A stretch of DNA of 64,000 bases from Whitmania pigra (lineage: Eukaryota > Annelida > Clitellata > Hirudinida > Haemopidae): positions 96,001 through 160,000 of the forward strand of contig JAJTWR010000044.1 of NCBI GenBank assembly GCA_021613335.1, written 5' to 3'. Positions 25,348 to 36,101 of this stretch are shown here, piece after piece. The notes under the pieces are model-generated. The model saw only the letters and a list, made by a program, of their open reading frames with translations, ran no database searches and was not told the DNA's origin. Each line of letters begins with the position of its first letter. The first letter of the stretch is position 1. A program made the position numbers and the translations under genes.

Positions 25348-26384
25348 ATGAAGTTTAATCTACCGCTTACGTGAAAACCATGGAATTTGGTTAACTTGAA
25401 CATGTAAGGCACTGAATATATAACTTATCGGTAGAGCGTTCACATAGACTAATGAAATGACTGTCGTGGCTTAACTTATCTATTGTCAATACTTATCTAT
25501 TCTCCAACGCTAATTAGTTAAGGATTGTGGCTTTTATTGGATTATCAGTGAAAATGATTTGTAAATGTCTGAGTGCGTGCAGGCCAGTTGTTTACAAGAG
25601 AATAACGAAAATTAATCAATGCTCCCACAATATAACTAATGTAGATAAAGACTTTACTAACATTAATAATATTGATGATAACTCAGTTGTTGATTAATTT
25701 TAGATTTTCGTCTGGAATCGTGTCGAATGTGCAACTTGCACAGTGCAAGCTATGAATGACAGAAGTGAAAAGAGGCAAAGACTAGAAGTCCGAGGTACAA
25801 AGAACTGACTCATCAGAAATGGGGGTCTATTGGTGTTTATGATGGCGTTGGCTGAGACGGTAAGAATTCGATAATTTATCTAATATTTTTTAAAAACATT
25901 TTTGATAAAAACATATCTTTAACTCCATATATAATTTTGATAAAGAATTTTTTTTGGTACAAACTATTTTATGTAATCAAATGTCCTTTTGTGTGGCTGA
26001 ATGGTTGCGGTGATAATGAGCCGTGTTCGCAACCAACGTGCAGTCACAAAATCTAAACACGTTGTGGTCTGAACTTTGTACTAAATGTCCTATCAATTTC
26101 TGTGAAATGTTATCATTACTTTTAACATTTCCTATTATCTAAGTGACATGTTTACATTCACTTCTCTCATTTTCTATCAAACTTGTGATTGCTGTTGAAG
26201 GTGATTTGCCCTCGCAGACCTGTATTTTCTTACTAAAACTACATAAAGTTGTCAAATCAAATTCTATTTCAAAGGCTGGTTTGAAAATTATTTTATTAAA
26301 ATTTGTCTGAACTATATGATGTATGATAGAACTGTTTTAAAGTTTTTCACGACATTCTATGTCATTTCCAGATCTAGATGCGGC
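25348..26384. other. spacer between CAP-4 and CAP-5
   Basis: CAP-4 upstream region and CAP-5 3' region; no extra gene or recognisable element. Confidence 0.5.
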
Positions 26385-27614
26385 CTAATAATCTGCATCT
26401 AGGTACGAAAAATACTTGGTTTACAAAAACTTTGAATCTAAATTTGAATTAACTTACAATGATTTTTTTATTAATATTGCTATTATATATAAAATGAACA
26501 TTATTTATTATTGTTATTATCAATATTAATTAGTAGACAAACCACATAGTCCATCTATGCATTCATTATCCAGAGGGCACATTTCGCAAGATTCTCCAGG
26601 TTCGTATGGCCGCATATCGGGATAGTTTCCTCTGCAATATATTTCCACATCAATTAATTTAATCAATTTAATCAATTGTTTAATGAAACTTTATATATTG
26701 TCACAAAATGCTTAATAAAATTCAACTCATAAATGAAGCTTTCGCGATGTCGTTACCTAGCACACCAAAGCATTATACGCAAGAATTACGAAACTTAGCA
26801 AAGAATTGAACTAAATCATAATTGTAAGTTTGAAAATACGTCTGAAGATTTTGAAATTAATTCTAACGCTGGGCCATAATTGCACAGAATCATAGTAGTA
26901 TTTTTCCATTCCTGAGGATACATCACTGTACAGTTCGTACTTGCACATCCAATAAAGATCGAATCAGCCCAAATTACCTGCAAATTGGCTTATCAATCAT
27001 TTATTAATACTCATTAATCATATCATTGACAAAACCACTTTTTAAAAATATTTCAAATGATTGTAAGCGGACAGAATTTGGATAAATGAGTTATTGATTC
27101 GGATTTAACAAAAGTGTCAAAATGGTTTCTGTAATAATTTCAGTAATTTAATTTTTAAAAAATTTTCTAACTTGAGTATAGTGTCCACACATGTCCGAGC
27201 ACTTGTTTTGTTTGTAATTATAATATTTAATCTCCGCATACCATTTCTGTATTGCATAAGAATAATTGGACTCTCTCCAAGGAGAGATAGCATAAATGTT
27301 TTGACCGGTTGCAAGAAACGGAGACTTAGGATTAGCAGGTTGGCCGTGTTCGCTCAAACATTTCTGAAGATAATTGTATGCCATCTCTGCCAGTGTATGA
27401 TTCCATTTCTGCGTAATTTTAATTATAGGAGGATATTTCAAGGTAATTATTAGCAAAGCCTTACCAGCATGTTCATGTTTGAGGATTTTTGGAGCCTTCT
27501 GTAGTGATTGTGGGCATTGAGGACTGTTTGAATTTCTGCCGAATTCAGTTGGCCTGGTTTCAAACTCATTCCGTGATCGAAAAAGAACAGGAGGAAAAAA
27601 TAGATCGAAAACAT
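26385..27614 (-). CDS. CAP-5: secreted CAP-domain protein, complete
   Basis: Five coding exons: 27465-27614, 27172-27408, 26868-26977, 26543-26631, 26385-26398 (600 nt, 199 residues). I chose the ATG at 27,614 (MFSIYFFLLFFFDHG) because it gives the signal peptide shared with CAP-4; an ATG 39 bases upstream is followed by a GGTCGCAG that looks like a splice acceptor. Motifs: HNHYRRLQKSSNMN, GQNIYAI, CGHYTQ | VIWADS, LCNYGPAGNYPD, tail CEMCPLDNECIDGLC, last exon Asp-Ala-Asp-Tyr-stop. It is the closest relative of CAP-4 around the signal peptide and linker (LNSAEIQ in both) and shows the pre-expansion state of the repeat. Confidence 0.9.
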
Positions 27615-27653
27615 GGCGAATGTGTGAGTTTTAATCTGCGACCAGCTGAACAT

Positions 27654-29529
27654 TGTAAAAGTTCATTTTTATAATTATCTGGAAAAAAAACTTAAAAAAT
27701 AATCTCAGATCACAAACAGGAGAGCTTTTATACCACGGAATGTTGCAAAAAATGCAATTTGTATACGATTTAGTTAATAACATATTTAATTTATGCAGCT
27801 TCCTTTTGACTTTGTGGTTATTTTTTTTTACATTTAGCTGAATGAATCCCTGCATTAAAAATATTCTCCAATTAACCATTTAGTTTAAATGCAATTTAGT
27901 CGCGTGATGTGAAGAAAAATAATTAAGATTGTTTCAATTATCAATCGAAACAATGATTCATGAAATCGATTAGTGCCTTGCTGATCTTGAATTATTTTCA
28001 TACTGAAGACATTTAATACAGAAACGAATTTTAAAAATATGTTACTTGCAAAGAAAATAGTGGTATCTTTTACAACGGCACGAGTTCCAGTAACTTTGAA
28101 GTTATTCAAAGGTTGTTGAATTGCAGTCAGTTATTAGGTATTATTGCACTCCTCAGTTATTAGGTATTATTGCACTCCTCAGTTATTAGGTATTATTGCA
28201 CTCCTCAGTTATTAGGTATTATTGCAATCCTCGGGGTATGAACGTGCACTTGTTTTAGACTTTATAGTTGGTTGCGCATCTTTAAAATTACCAGAAAAAA
28301 TCGTTTTTAAAATATAATATCGTGTTTTCCAAAAAGTAAGACCTAGCATGAATTTTCGAGGTGCTCGTAATATAAGCCCTACCCCGAAAATAAGCCCCAG
28401 TTAAGATCGCCAGCCGTTATTTACGGTAATACTTTAGGTCTGTTTTTATCTAATTATATTATTAAATTAATATCAGTATGATTATAATGAGATTATTAAT
28501 GATGCTTTGGATAAGATAAGCGCCTTAGATAAGTTCCCAAGTAGAATCTTAACGTATTTTATTTACATATTGCAATACTTATGATGTATATTACTTATTA
28601 CAATGACTTTTGCGTTATATGAATGCATCAAAAGTAGTGCCATGAACCACCAGTGTCTTCAAAATATTTTGCATTGTTTGTCAAACTAATGTAATATGAT
28701 TAAAATTACAATAAATTATTACGTTATAACAATAGCAATAATAATTACAATAAAAATAAGATATTTCTTCGAAAGACTTGTTAGAGCGTGACTGTTAATG
28801 GTTACTATAATTCCCATACACACATTTAGCCTTTTGGTTTACAGGTATAGTGATATCCAATATAATATTGTGATCCAAGTGATATACAGGCGATTCAGGT
28901 TAATCAAGTAAGCGGCTAATGCAAAAAAATTTAATCTACTAAAAGATGTCTAACCTTTCTAAATAATTGGATTGGACAACCAAATTTCCTGACAATATGA
29001 CCTCCAAGGTAATAACCTGTTTTATACCCGCTCAAAATTGCCTGCTTACGGAATTTGTTTAACTTAACATTTTTAGATTAAATCGTATGTCACTGTCGGC
29101 AACATTTCATGGATGCCAGCTAAAATAAACTATTCATTTATCAAAATATTAGACATTTTGATGAATTATCCAATTTTGCGTTGATGAAGACAAAACATTC
29201 ACTCTAATATTTCAATTAATCTTTTATTTTGTAAACTTTAAGAAAATTTAAAACAAAAATTATTCTGAAAAGATTCTTAAACTGTCAGACTTTATTTTAA
29301 GTTCAATTTTTGTTCATATTTGTGTAAATTAATAAACTATAATATTAATAATATGTTATAATAATAAAACAAATCCTGTGAAAGTCTACATGATATTACA
29401 TGTTATGAAATTATTTTATTTATTTTTTTTTTTATTTTAAAGATTTTAATGAGCCCATATTAACATCTGAAAAAAGTAGCGCACATTAAAAACCTCAACA
29501 ATATTTTTAAAGCCCTCAAACGGGCCCGG
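27654..29529. other. spacer with tandem repeat and possible element ends
   Basis: No gene seen. Contains the four-copy 26-bp repeat (own entry) and, near 28,360-28,430, a GC-richer passage (ATAAGCCCTACCCCGAAAATAAGCCCC) that resembles the ends of DNA transposons but lacks a visible partner end. Confidence 0.5.
28128..28231. repeat. four tandem 26-bp units
   Basis: CAGTTATTAGGTATTATTGC plus ACTCCT, four copies, the last with one change. Non-coding. Confidence 0.95.
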
Positions 29530-29539
29530 GAAAACCCAA

Positions 29540-30640
29540 GTACTGTAGTAAATGACTAGAAACAATCATAAAAAGGAGTTTTGATATGAATTATTGTCAC
29601 ATCAATGTTCTCATTGGCCTTCTCTTTCTTCTTTGTCTCCATGCATTCATTATGGAGATCTTCCAGACTCTGTGGCTCCCCATCAAAGTTCTTATGGAAG
29701 TCCACACCAAAAGCTGTTTGGAGAGATCTATATTTTCCATGAACTCTAAGTCTCCAATAAAACCACTCCCTTCCAATTGATGATGAAGGCGGTGGAAATC
29801 GCCTGAATTTGACCCGAGCATTGTCTTGGATGATTGTCTCATCCACCGATGAATGTAAGTGATGTTGTATTTGTTGGTCTTGAATTGGTGAACTCTGACA
29901 AGATCCATGTTATCCGACATCACAGCAACGTCGTGCACAATGTAGAGTTCATCATTCCATGGGCATAGGTCGAAGAATTTTGTCCCTTTGACGATGGGGA
30001 TTCGAGGATCTCTATTTGCTGAATTTCCAATTTTCGTCAGCGCCACCTCTAGCATCCTTATTTTGGAGTCGTGCCTTGTATGGCGGGATCCCTCCGCGCT
30101 CGGACTGTTCTGGACAATGCGGGCGTGAGACTCCATCTCACCACAACCTGTCGCGCAATAATAATCTATTGAAGAGCGCCGCTGACCAAACTTTCACCCG
30201 TTTACCTAATGTTGGCCGGAATTCTACTGATTTCATCCACCAACCATTTGTTCGGAACTAGTGCTTCCGGAAATCTCGTCAATCCATAACCATCAACGGT
30301 TTGGTTCAATTTCTTTGCGGTTGAAAGCCCACGAGGAACGCACGGCTCGTCTTTCTCCTTCGATCTTCCAAACCTCTTGACTTCGCTGGCAACAGTCGTA
30401 TTTCCGTCCGAAGCCTCCATCAAGAAACTGACATTGCTCGCTTTGGCCTGATGTAGAACCTTGGATATTCTATGGATTCTAATTTTCGAAATCCAGCAGC
30501 TCAGTTGAAGGACACCCATTCCTCTCATTTTGATTGGAACACGCAAGAACGCATTTGGTAACCGTAGCCATTTTCTTACAGATTTCATGATTACAACATC
30601 AAAAATCGTTTTGAGAGGCCTATATTTTTCCATGATCTAT
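29540..30640 (-). mobile_element. R2-superfamily non-LTR retrotransposon fragment (C-terminal part), decayed
   Basis: Minus-strand frames give VRKWLRLPNAFLRVPIKMRG and GMGVLQLSCWISKI, the post-RT segment of R2-like proteins (RxWLxLP...GGLG), then HARIVQNSPSAEGSRHTRHD (zinc-knuckle region with RHxxI-like box) and a restriction-like endonuclease core: TKFFDLCPWNDELYIVHDVA, VMSDNMDLVRVHQFKTNKYN. This is the (K)PDL...VxDV...SDN-DL...H-xKxxKY arrangement known in R2, NeSL and R4-type elements. Two frames are needed and the reverse-transcriptase core is absent, so it is a 5'-truncated dead copy. It lies outside any ribosomal DNA. Confidence 0.78.
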
Positions 30641-30869
30641 AAAGGTTATTAAATTATTATTATTAATATCTATAATTTTCGTGAAACCATGAGAATTTGT
30701 CAAAAATTGGACCTTTGAAAGTAAATCCTAAGAGTAGGAATTTTTTAATGTGGCAGAGTTTTTACATTTCAATTAGTTCATGATAAATTAAATTTTTAGT
30801 TGTAAATAAAATTTATTCTGCCATCGCTATGAAAAAGTATGAAACTATAAGTAATTGTAGACAATTAGT

Positions 30870-32005
30870 GGATCTTTTCCAGATAAGTCCCGCCATTAAT
30901 GATAAAAGTGCACGCGCGAAAAGTTAAGCCCCGCCACTTTATGCCAGTTCCAATTTCATGCACGCAACGCAATTTCTGATGTCTAGACATTTGAATATTT
31001 AAATGCACGCCATAAAAAACTCCTTATCCATATCTATGCACAAAATGTGCAAATATTATCTACGTTCGGACGTAAAACCTGAAATGAACTTTCTGAACTT
31101 CTTTCGAGTCGAAAGTTTCGACTCTCGTTCATGACAAGAAGACGGCAATACGTTTTTTGCAAAGCCAAGGAGTGATCCATCAGCAACGTTTATGCAACAA
31201 TGGTCACCAAATGACACTTTCAACTGTTTCTGACAGGTGGAGGTGTAACACCCGACAGTGTCTGCAAGAAAGGGAACTTGGCTGGAGCGGTCTAGGATGG
31301 AATTCAGGACAGTAATTCTATTCATTTATTGCTGGTCCAAAAATCTGGCAACAATCAAATTCTGCTCAGAGGAATTATCTATCAGCCACACAACCGCTGT
31401 TGACTGGAAGAACTTTCTTTGCGAAATTTGCGCCTGGCGGCTTTTGCAGACTCCAACAATTGTCGGCAGCACAGGTGTACACGTCGAGATCGATGAAACG
31501 CTAACATCTCGCCGTAAAAACCACGCAGGGCGAGTCCTTCTCCAGCAGCGAATTTTTGGAGGGATCTGCCGGGAAACTAAAGAAGTGTTTATATGCAGTG
31601 CCAGATCGAACTGCGACAACTCTGCTGGGCACAATCCAAGCCTGCATCGCTCCCGGCTAAATCATCATTTCCGATATGTGGGCATCAAACCAAGGAATTA
31701 AAAGGATGATTGGCATGGATTATACTCATCAAACGGTTAATCAGGCAGAAAACTTTGTGGCACGTCTACAAGATTCAGAATAAGCGCCAACACGGCACAC
31801 ACCGATCTTTATGGACAGCTACTTGTGTGAGTTGGTTTCGAGGTAAAGGTACCGAAATACGGACCTTTTCATGCAAATTATTAATGACATGTTTTAATTT
31901 CACCCTCAATAAAACTAAAAGTACAAATTTCATGTCATCTTTTTTTATAATCTTTTTTTAGTGGCGGGGGTTAACTTTTTGGCAGGGCTTATCTAGAAAA
32001 GATCC
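30870..32005 (+). mobile_element. Merlin (IS1016-like) DNA transposon, degenerate transposase
   Basis: Terminal inverted repeats: left 30,870-30,895 (GGATCTTTTCCAGATAAG...) and right 31,980-32,005; 26 positions with three or so differences. A second inner inverted pair AAAAGTTAAGCCCCGCCAC (30,919-30,937) / 31,961-31,979. Target duplication CAATTAGT (30,862-30,869) / CAATTATT (32,006-32,013), 7 of 8. The transposase (about 31,200-31,870) shows RWRCNTRQC-like zinc-ribbon residues, then VILFIYCWSKNL, VEIDETLTSRRKNHAGR (first catalytic Asp), FGGICRETKEVF, ISDMWASNQGIKRM (second Asp, other frame) and DYTHQTVNQAENF. These are the ISXO2/Merlin signatures. At least three frame interruptions: inactive. 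Element length 1,136 bp. Confidence 0.92.
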
Positions 32006-32013
32006 CAATTATT

Positions 32014-32930
32014 TATTCATATATACATTAGGGTAGGTCGTCAGTACAATTTTTTGTTAGATTGACTTTGGATATCGAAATAATGTTGCTCTAGCATCTA
32101 AATAACATTATAAAAAGAAATTCTTTAAAAATAAATTTGCCTTCATTTACCACATTGGCATCGAAAATCATTCATTATTCGATATTGAAATATATAAAGA
32201 AAATGCTATAACTTCCTAAATCAGTGTTATTAATAACTATAAATTAATATATTATGACTTTATCCACTTGACTCTATCATTTTACATAAATATAACTACA
32301 GAATGCAAATTATTTAAACATACAATTATGCAAAACTGCATAACTCAGGCCTAGTCAGTTTTCTTGAGTTGCTCATTCTTTTTTTTGAATCAAAATGTGA
32401 AATATAATTTTTAAATTTTTTTTTATTTGATTATAGTCCGTTGCATAACTGAGATGATTTGGACTAATTTTTAAATAGAAGTTCTGCTCTAATATATCCG
32501 TCTTTTCTCACATCTCTACAAACAGATACTGCTGCTTCTTTAACAAATTTTATGTTTTTCAATACTTTGGGTGTGGTACGGCAAAGCATCTAACATCCAT
32601 TTTTTGCGGTATTTGTATTGCATTTTGAATTTCATCGTCCTTCAACAAAAACTTGTTAAACAGTTAACTTTCTTGACGATAACTTTTTTTGTACAGGATT
32701 TTCATAAGCCATTTTTTCACACAATATACTGAAACACATTAGATTTACATGCTTGTGAAATTGTATGAACTCAGACAAATACTTCGTGCAATTTTCGAGA
32801 AAAGCTGGAAATTTCCACAATTACGTGTAGGAACAAGAAACAAACTAGGGGAGCAAATATTCATATTTGTTAAAATCAATCCTTTAAATTATTTTTTATA
32901 TGAAAACCAATAATGTATCTTATCTCCTTC
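32014..32930. other. AT-rich stretch between Merlin and the Tc1-like remnant
   Basis: Contains GCATAACTCAGG and GCATAACTGAGA near 32,338 and 32,446, which resemble Tc1/mariner end sequences, but I could not pair them into an element. No gene seen. Confidence 0.45.
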
Positions 32931-33850
32931 CTTAATTAACTTTGAACTCTATTTTTCAATGAATCCAAGACAGGTTTCAAACTCTTTTCATCTAGTTCTT
33001 TCCAGGCCTTATTCAAAAGCATCTTTAAATTCCTGAACTCTGAAATATTGATTAACATTGGAGTGGACCCTCCTATCAGGCAGTTTTTAATTGAGTTCAA
33101 GTCTGGGGAGCTGGCGACTTTAGAACCTTCAAAATCCTCTCCTTCAAAAGCTTTTTCCAGTCCTGTATCGGGGCATTGTCATGCTGAAAAATGACTTCAT
33201 CATTTCTAAATTTATCACACAACGGAAAGAGATACTAATTCAGTGTTTTAATATATTTTTTGAGAGTTCTGCTTCTCCTCCATAAAGACGAATTCATATG
33301 GCAGCCCAGAGTCATCACTGAGCCATCTCTGAAATTCTTTTAAACAAATGTTTCTGTGATCCTCTGACATCGTGCCAATAATATTTATAGCCATCTGAAC
33401 TAGCCAAATTTAATTTCTTTTTATCTGAAAAAAATAACAGAGTGCCAGTTCATCTACGAACTCACCATCTCTTTTGGCCAGTTTCGCTGGATCTTCTTGA
33501 TCTCCGTTAGAAGTGGCTTGTGCTGAAGCTTAACAGACTTCAGAAAACTACTCTTCTGGAGGAACATGAATACAGACCATCGTCTAACCTCCAAATTTAA
33601 CTTATTTTTAAAGTCTTTTGTTGAGCTAAATTCCTTGGAAGTTTTACGGAGGACAACTCGAGGACAATTTTCTCAGGTTCAGAAAGTTTTTGAGGTCTTC
33701 CTGGACTAGTTTTTGATCCATAACTTTCAGGATCATTCAAATAATGTTTTATAACCTTTCTAGATTGAGTAAATCTCTTAGAAATCTCTACAATAGACAA
33801 ATTCAAGTCTTTAAATTTGAGTCAAAAAACAGCATTATTTTATTAGATAA
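32931..33850 (-). mobile_element. Tc1/mariner-like transposase remnant
   Basis: The minus strand begins with a helix-turn-helix part: LSIVEISKRFTQSRKVIKHY, then YGSKTSPGRPQKLS (the GRP hook of Tc1 elements), followed in changing frames by KPLLTEIKKIQRNWPKEM, VIFQHDNAPIQDW (FxQDNAPxH box), ASSPDLNSIKN (SPDLNPIEN box) and AWKELDEKSLKPVLDSLKNR (C-terminus). All boxes are in Tc1 order, but there are multiple stops and shifts. Terminal repeats not defined. Confidence 0.85.
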
Positions 33851-34084
33851 CTGTGTAAATTGTGTTATATCAACACGCGAAACAAAACCTAAAGCCAAAA
33901 GCTTCTCGATGTTTTCATCGTCACGGTAGCGATATGCCAGATGAATTTCTTACACTTTCCACCATAAGCACTGGGCAAGATGGAAAAGACATCCAACCAG
34001 TTGAATATTTGGGAAAACATGCCTAACAGCATTTTGACTGGCTGTTTCGTCGCCCCTGTTTCAATGAAGTATCGAAATCTTAAA

Positions 34085-34450
34085 CTTAAAATGTTAAATT
34101 ACTTGTTTTGTTACTGATAACTAACTTAGTGGTTAACTAATTTCATATTGTTTGGGCTAACAGCCAATATCTCGGTTGTGCTTACTGTGATAATCTTCAA
34201 GGAGCCAACTGGACCAAAGGAAATCTAGCTGCCTGCAATTATGAACTCGCTTAAGTCACCTAATTATATAATTATATAAGAAATTAAAATAGTTACATCA
34301 TCACTTTAGTTCTGACTTTATTTATATATTCCTGTAAAAATAACTTATTGCGGTGGCAACTACGAGGGTGAACACCCATATTTGGAAGGTGAACATTGTA
34401 GCGCTTGACGTGGTGAATGCGAAGATAGGGGTCTTGGAGCAGACGGACGG
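34085..34450 (+). pseudogene. CAP-11psi: 3' part of a CAP gene, dead
   Basis: Intron and exons 3-4 only. Intron sequence ATGTTAAATTACTTGTTTTG is shared with CAP-9 intron 2. Exon 3 (about 34,149-34,255) reads IVWANSQYLGC-AYCDNLQGANWTKG and its acceptor is lost (TTTCAT instead of TTTCAG). Exon 4 (about 34,349-34,440) retains GGCAACTACGAGGGTGA but has an in-frame TGA (AGC GCT TGA) where relatives read a Cys codon. No exon 1 or 2. It is joined to a piece of the EF-Ts gene end (next entry) in the same arrangement as at 48.3-49.0 kb. Confidence 0.85.
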
Positions 34451-34700
34451 GAAATTAAACGAAGATCTTGATCTTTGACGAGCGAAAGAACAAAATATCG
34501 TCAACAGATTTGTTTTGGTTCTTAAGGAAAAAAACACTAAATAAAATCGCAACAATAATTCGTTTAAAAAGTAGCCACAATAGTGATTGAATCGAAAGCA
34601 AAATTCTTTAGCAGAAGTTGATTTTTCTGGAGATGAACAATTTTTACGGTTCCTCAAATTCAAATCCGTTCCAGTGCACTGCAAATACCGATTCAATGCG
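34451..34700 (-). pseudogene. duplicated fragment of the EF-Ts gene 3' end
   Basis: The stretch matches 48,750-49,010 closely (e.g. GCAAAATTCTTTAGCAGAAG versus GCAAAATTCTGTAGCAGAAG, then GTTGATTTTTCTGGAGATGA in both). It covers the last coding part and 3' region of the EF-Ts-like gene on the minus strand, in broken frame, so it is a non-functional segmental copy. Confidence 0.85.
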
Positions 34701-34752
34701 CCGGAGTAGACAACCCCTAGTTTACAAAAATTGCTTCACATCAACATCCTCC

Positions 34753-34848
34753 GCTTGAGGACCTAGAAAAACTAGAAATTGATGACTAAAAAGCAAAGTA
34801 GCTTGAGGACCTAGAAAAACTAGAAATTGATGACTAAAAAGCAAAGTA
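34753..34848. repeat. perfect 48-bp tandem duplication
   Basis: The unit GCTTGAGGACCTAGAAAAAC... to ...GCAAAGTA occurs twice without a mismatch, directly downstream of the duplicated CAP/EF-Ts block. Recent event. Confidence 0.95.
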
Positions 34849-34867
34849 GCTTTCAATCAGAGGCGCT

Positions 34868-35010
34868 TCTGGTAAAGCCTTTATGTAGCGCTCGTTTCCA
34901 AGGGAGCATGTGATGGTGCAGGATGGGTTGCTAACATGACATATTACGTCTGCTGCCATTATCGTCGTATGCAGAAACGCAACTCGTTCGGCCTACAGCA
35001 TGCAAGTTAT
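34868..35010 (+). repeat. SINE-like interspersed repeat, copy a
   Basis: Reads TTATGTAGCGCTCGTTTCCAAGG ... GGGTTGCTAACATGACATATTACG ... CCATTATCGTCGTATGCAGAAACG. It shares the core TATxTAGCGC / GGGTTxCxAACA / GACTGTTGCC-TTA-CG / TATGCAGGCACG with the copies at 36.8, 45.1, 48.2 and 56.0 kb. Confidence 0.6.
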
Positions 35011-36101
35011 TAGAAGTCAATTCGGTCATTGCAATGTATAAAATAATTTTAATTATATAATTACTTGTTCCTTGTACAGCCTCAAACCTGTGAGACATGC
35101 ATTTTTAAATTTAAGCAATTTCAAGTTTTAGGGAGATATTTACGAAAGTTTATGCTTAATTTATTTCGAGATGCATAAGAGATGTCTGTTAGTCATAAAA
35201 GTGAAAGCATTTCAACTTTTCAGACATTAATTAGATTGATAACTCTTTCAACGTACGCAACATACAAATAAAATTTACGAATTTTGTAAAAATGAACTCG
35301 GAGAAAAGAAAATGTCAGTAATTCATTGTGATTTGAAATTGTTTTTAAAACGTTGACTTCTGTAAGCTGCTTATACGCATAACAATCCGTTCAGCAATAT
35401 TACTGCATCACAACTTCCCTGCGTCCCTCTAATTCACAGTTGTTGAATTCAGAATTTCATAGGTTCCTATTAAATAACAACATTTAGCTGAACAACACAA
35501 CTAATTATTCGCACTTAAAAAATAAATGATCGCTAAATTTCCACCACATTCATCTGTTTCTAATGTTTCTCCAGCCGTTGAATTACATTTTGCAAAATCA
35601 CGACTTACCGCCTTCTTACGTGACAGGTCCACTAACGTCTGCTTCAGTGAACAAATAAAACACCTTCATGTACAATGAATGCCGCTTTTAATCAATAAAA
35701 AATTTTATGATTTAGTGCTTTTAAATATGCAATAATTAAGTTGCAATATTAACTGCAAAATAATATTAATATTAATAATTAATATTAATACCAATAAGGT
35801 TAGTTGCTGAATTGTTAGATTAATTACTATTCATTAATAATGACCACATAGAATCAGAAAATGTTTGGAAGTATAAATGTCTCCAGGATTTCTTCTCGTA
35901 ATGATGAATTTGTATCGATCAGAAAACACAGGTTGCCGTTGATTTACTTAAACATTTACAACAAGAACAGAAGTGTGACACATATCACTGCGTCCTGGCT
36001 CATACTTTCTCAGTAGGTGACATTTATAATCTTTTGTCGTATCATCACAAGATTAATTATCACTAAATATTTTATTTACCGATTAACTACTGGATCAGAA
36101 A
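35011..36101. other. spacer upstream of CAP-7
   Basis: AT-rich; contains a palindromic ATTAATATTAATTAATATTAAT run near 35,765. No gene recognised; must include the CAP-7 promoter. Confidence 0.5.

Noticed and set aside
24802..25374. 190-codon plus-strand frame (ARFHVAHST-type repeats) opposite CAP-4
   Set aside because: Open only because the 24-bp unit has no stop in this frame; the minus strand has signal peptide, splice sites and CAP domain.
32330..32460. GCATAACTCAGG / GCATAACTGAGA as Tc1 ends
   Set aside because: Both face the same way and no partner was found on the other side of the transposase remnant.
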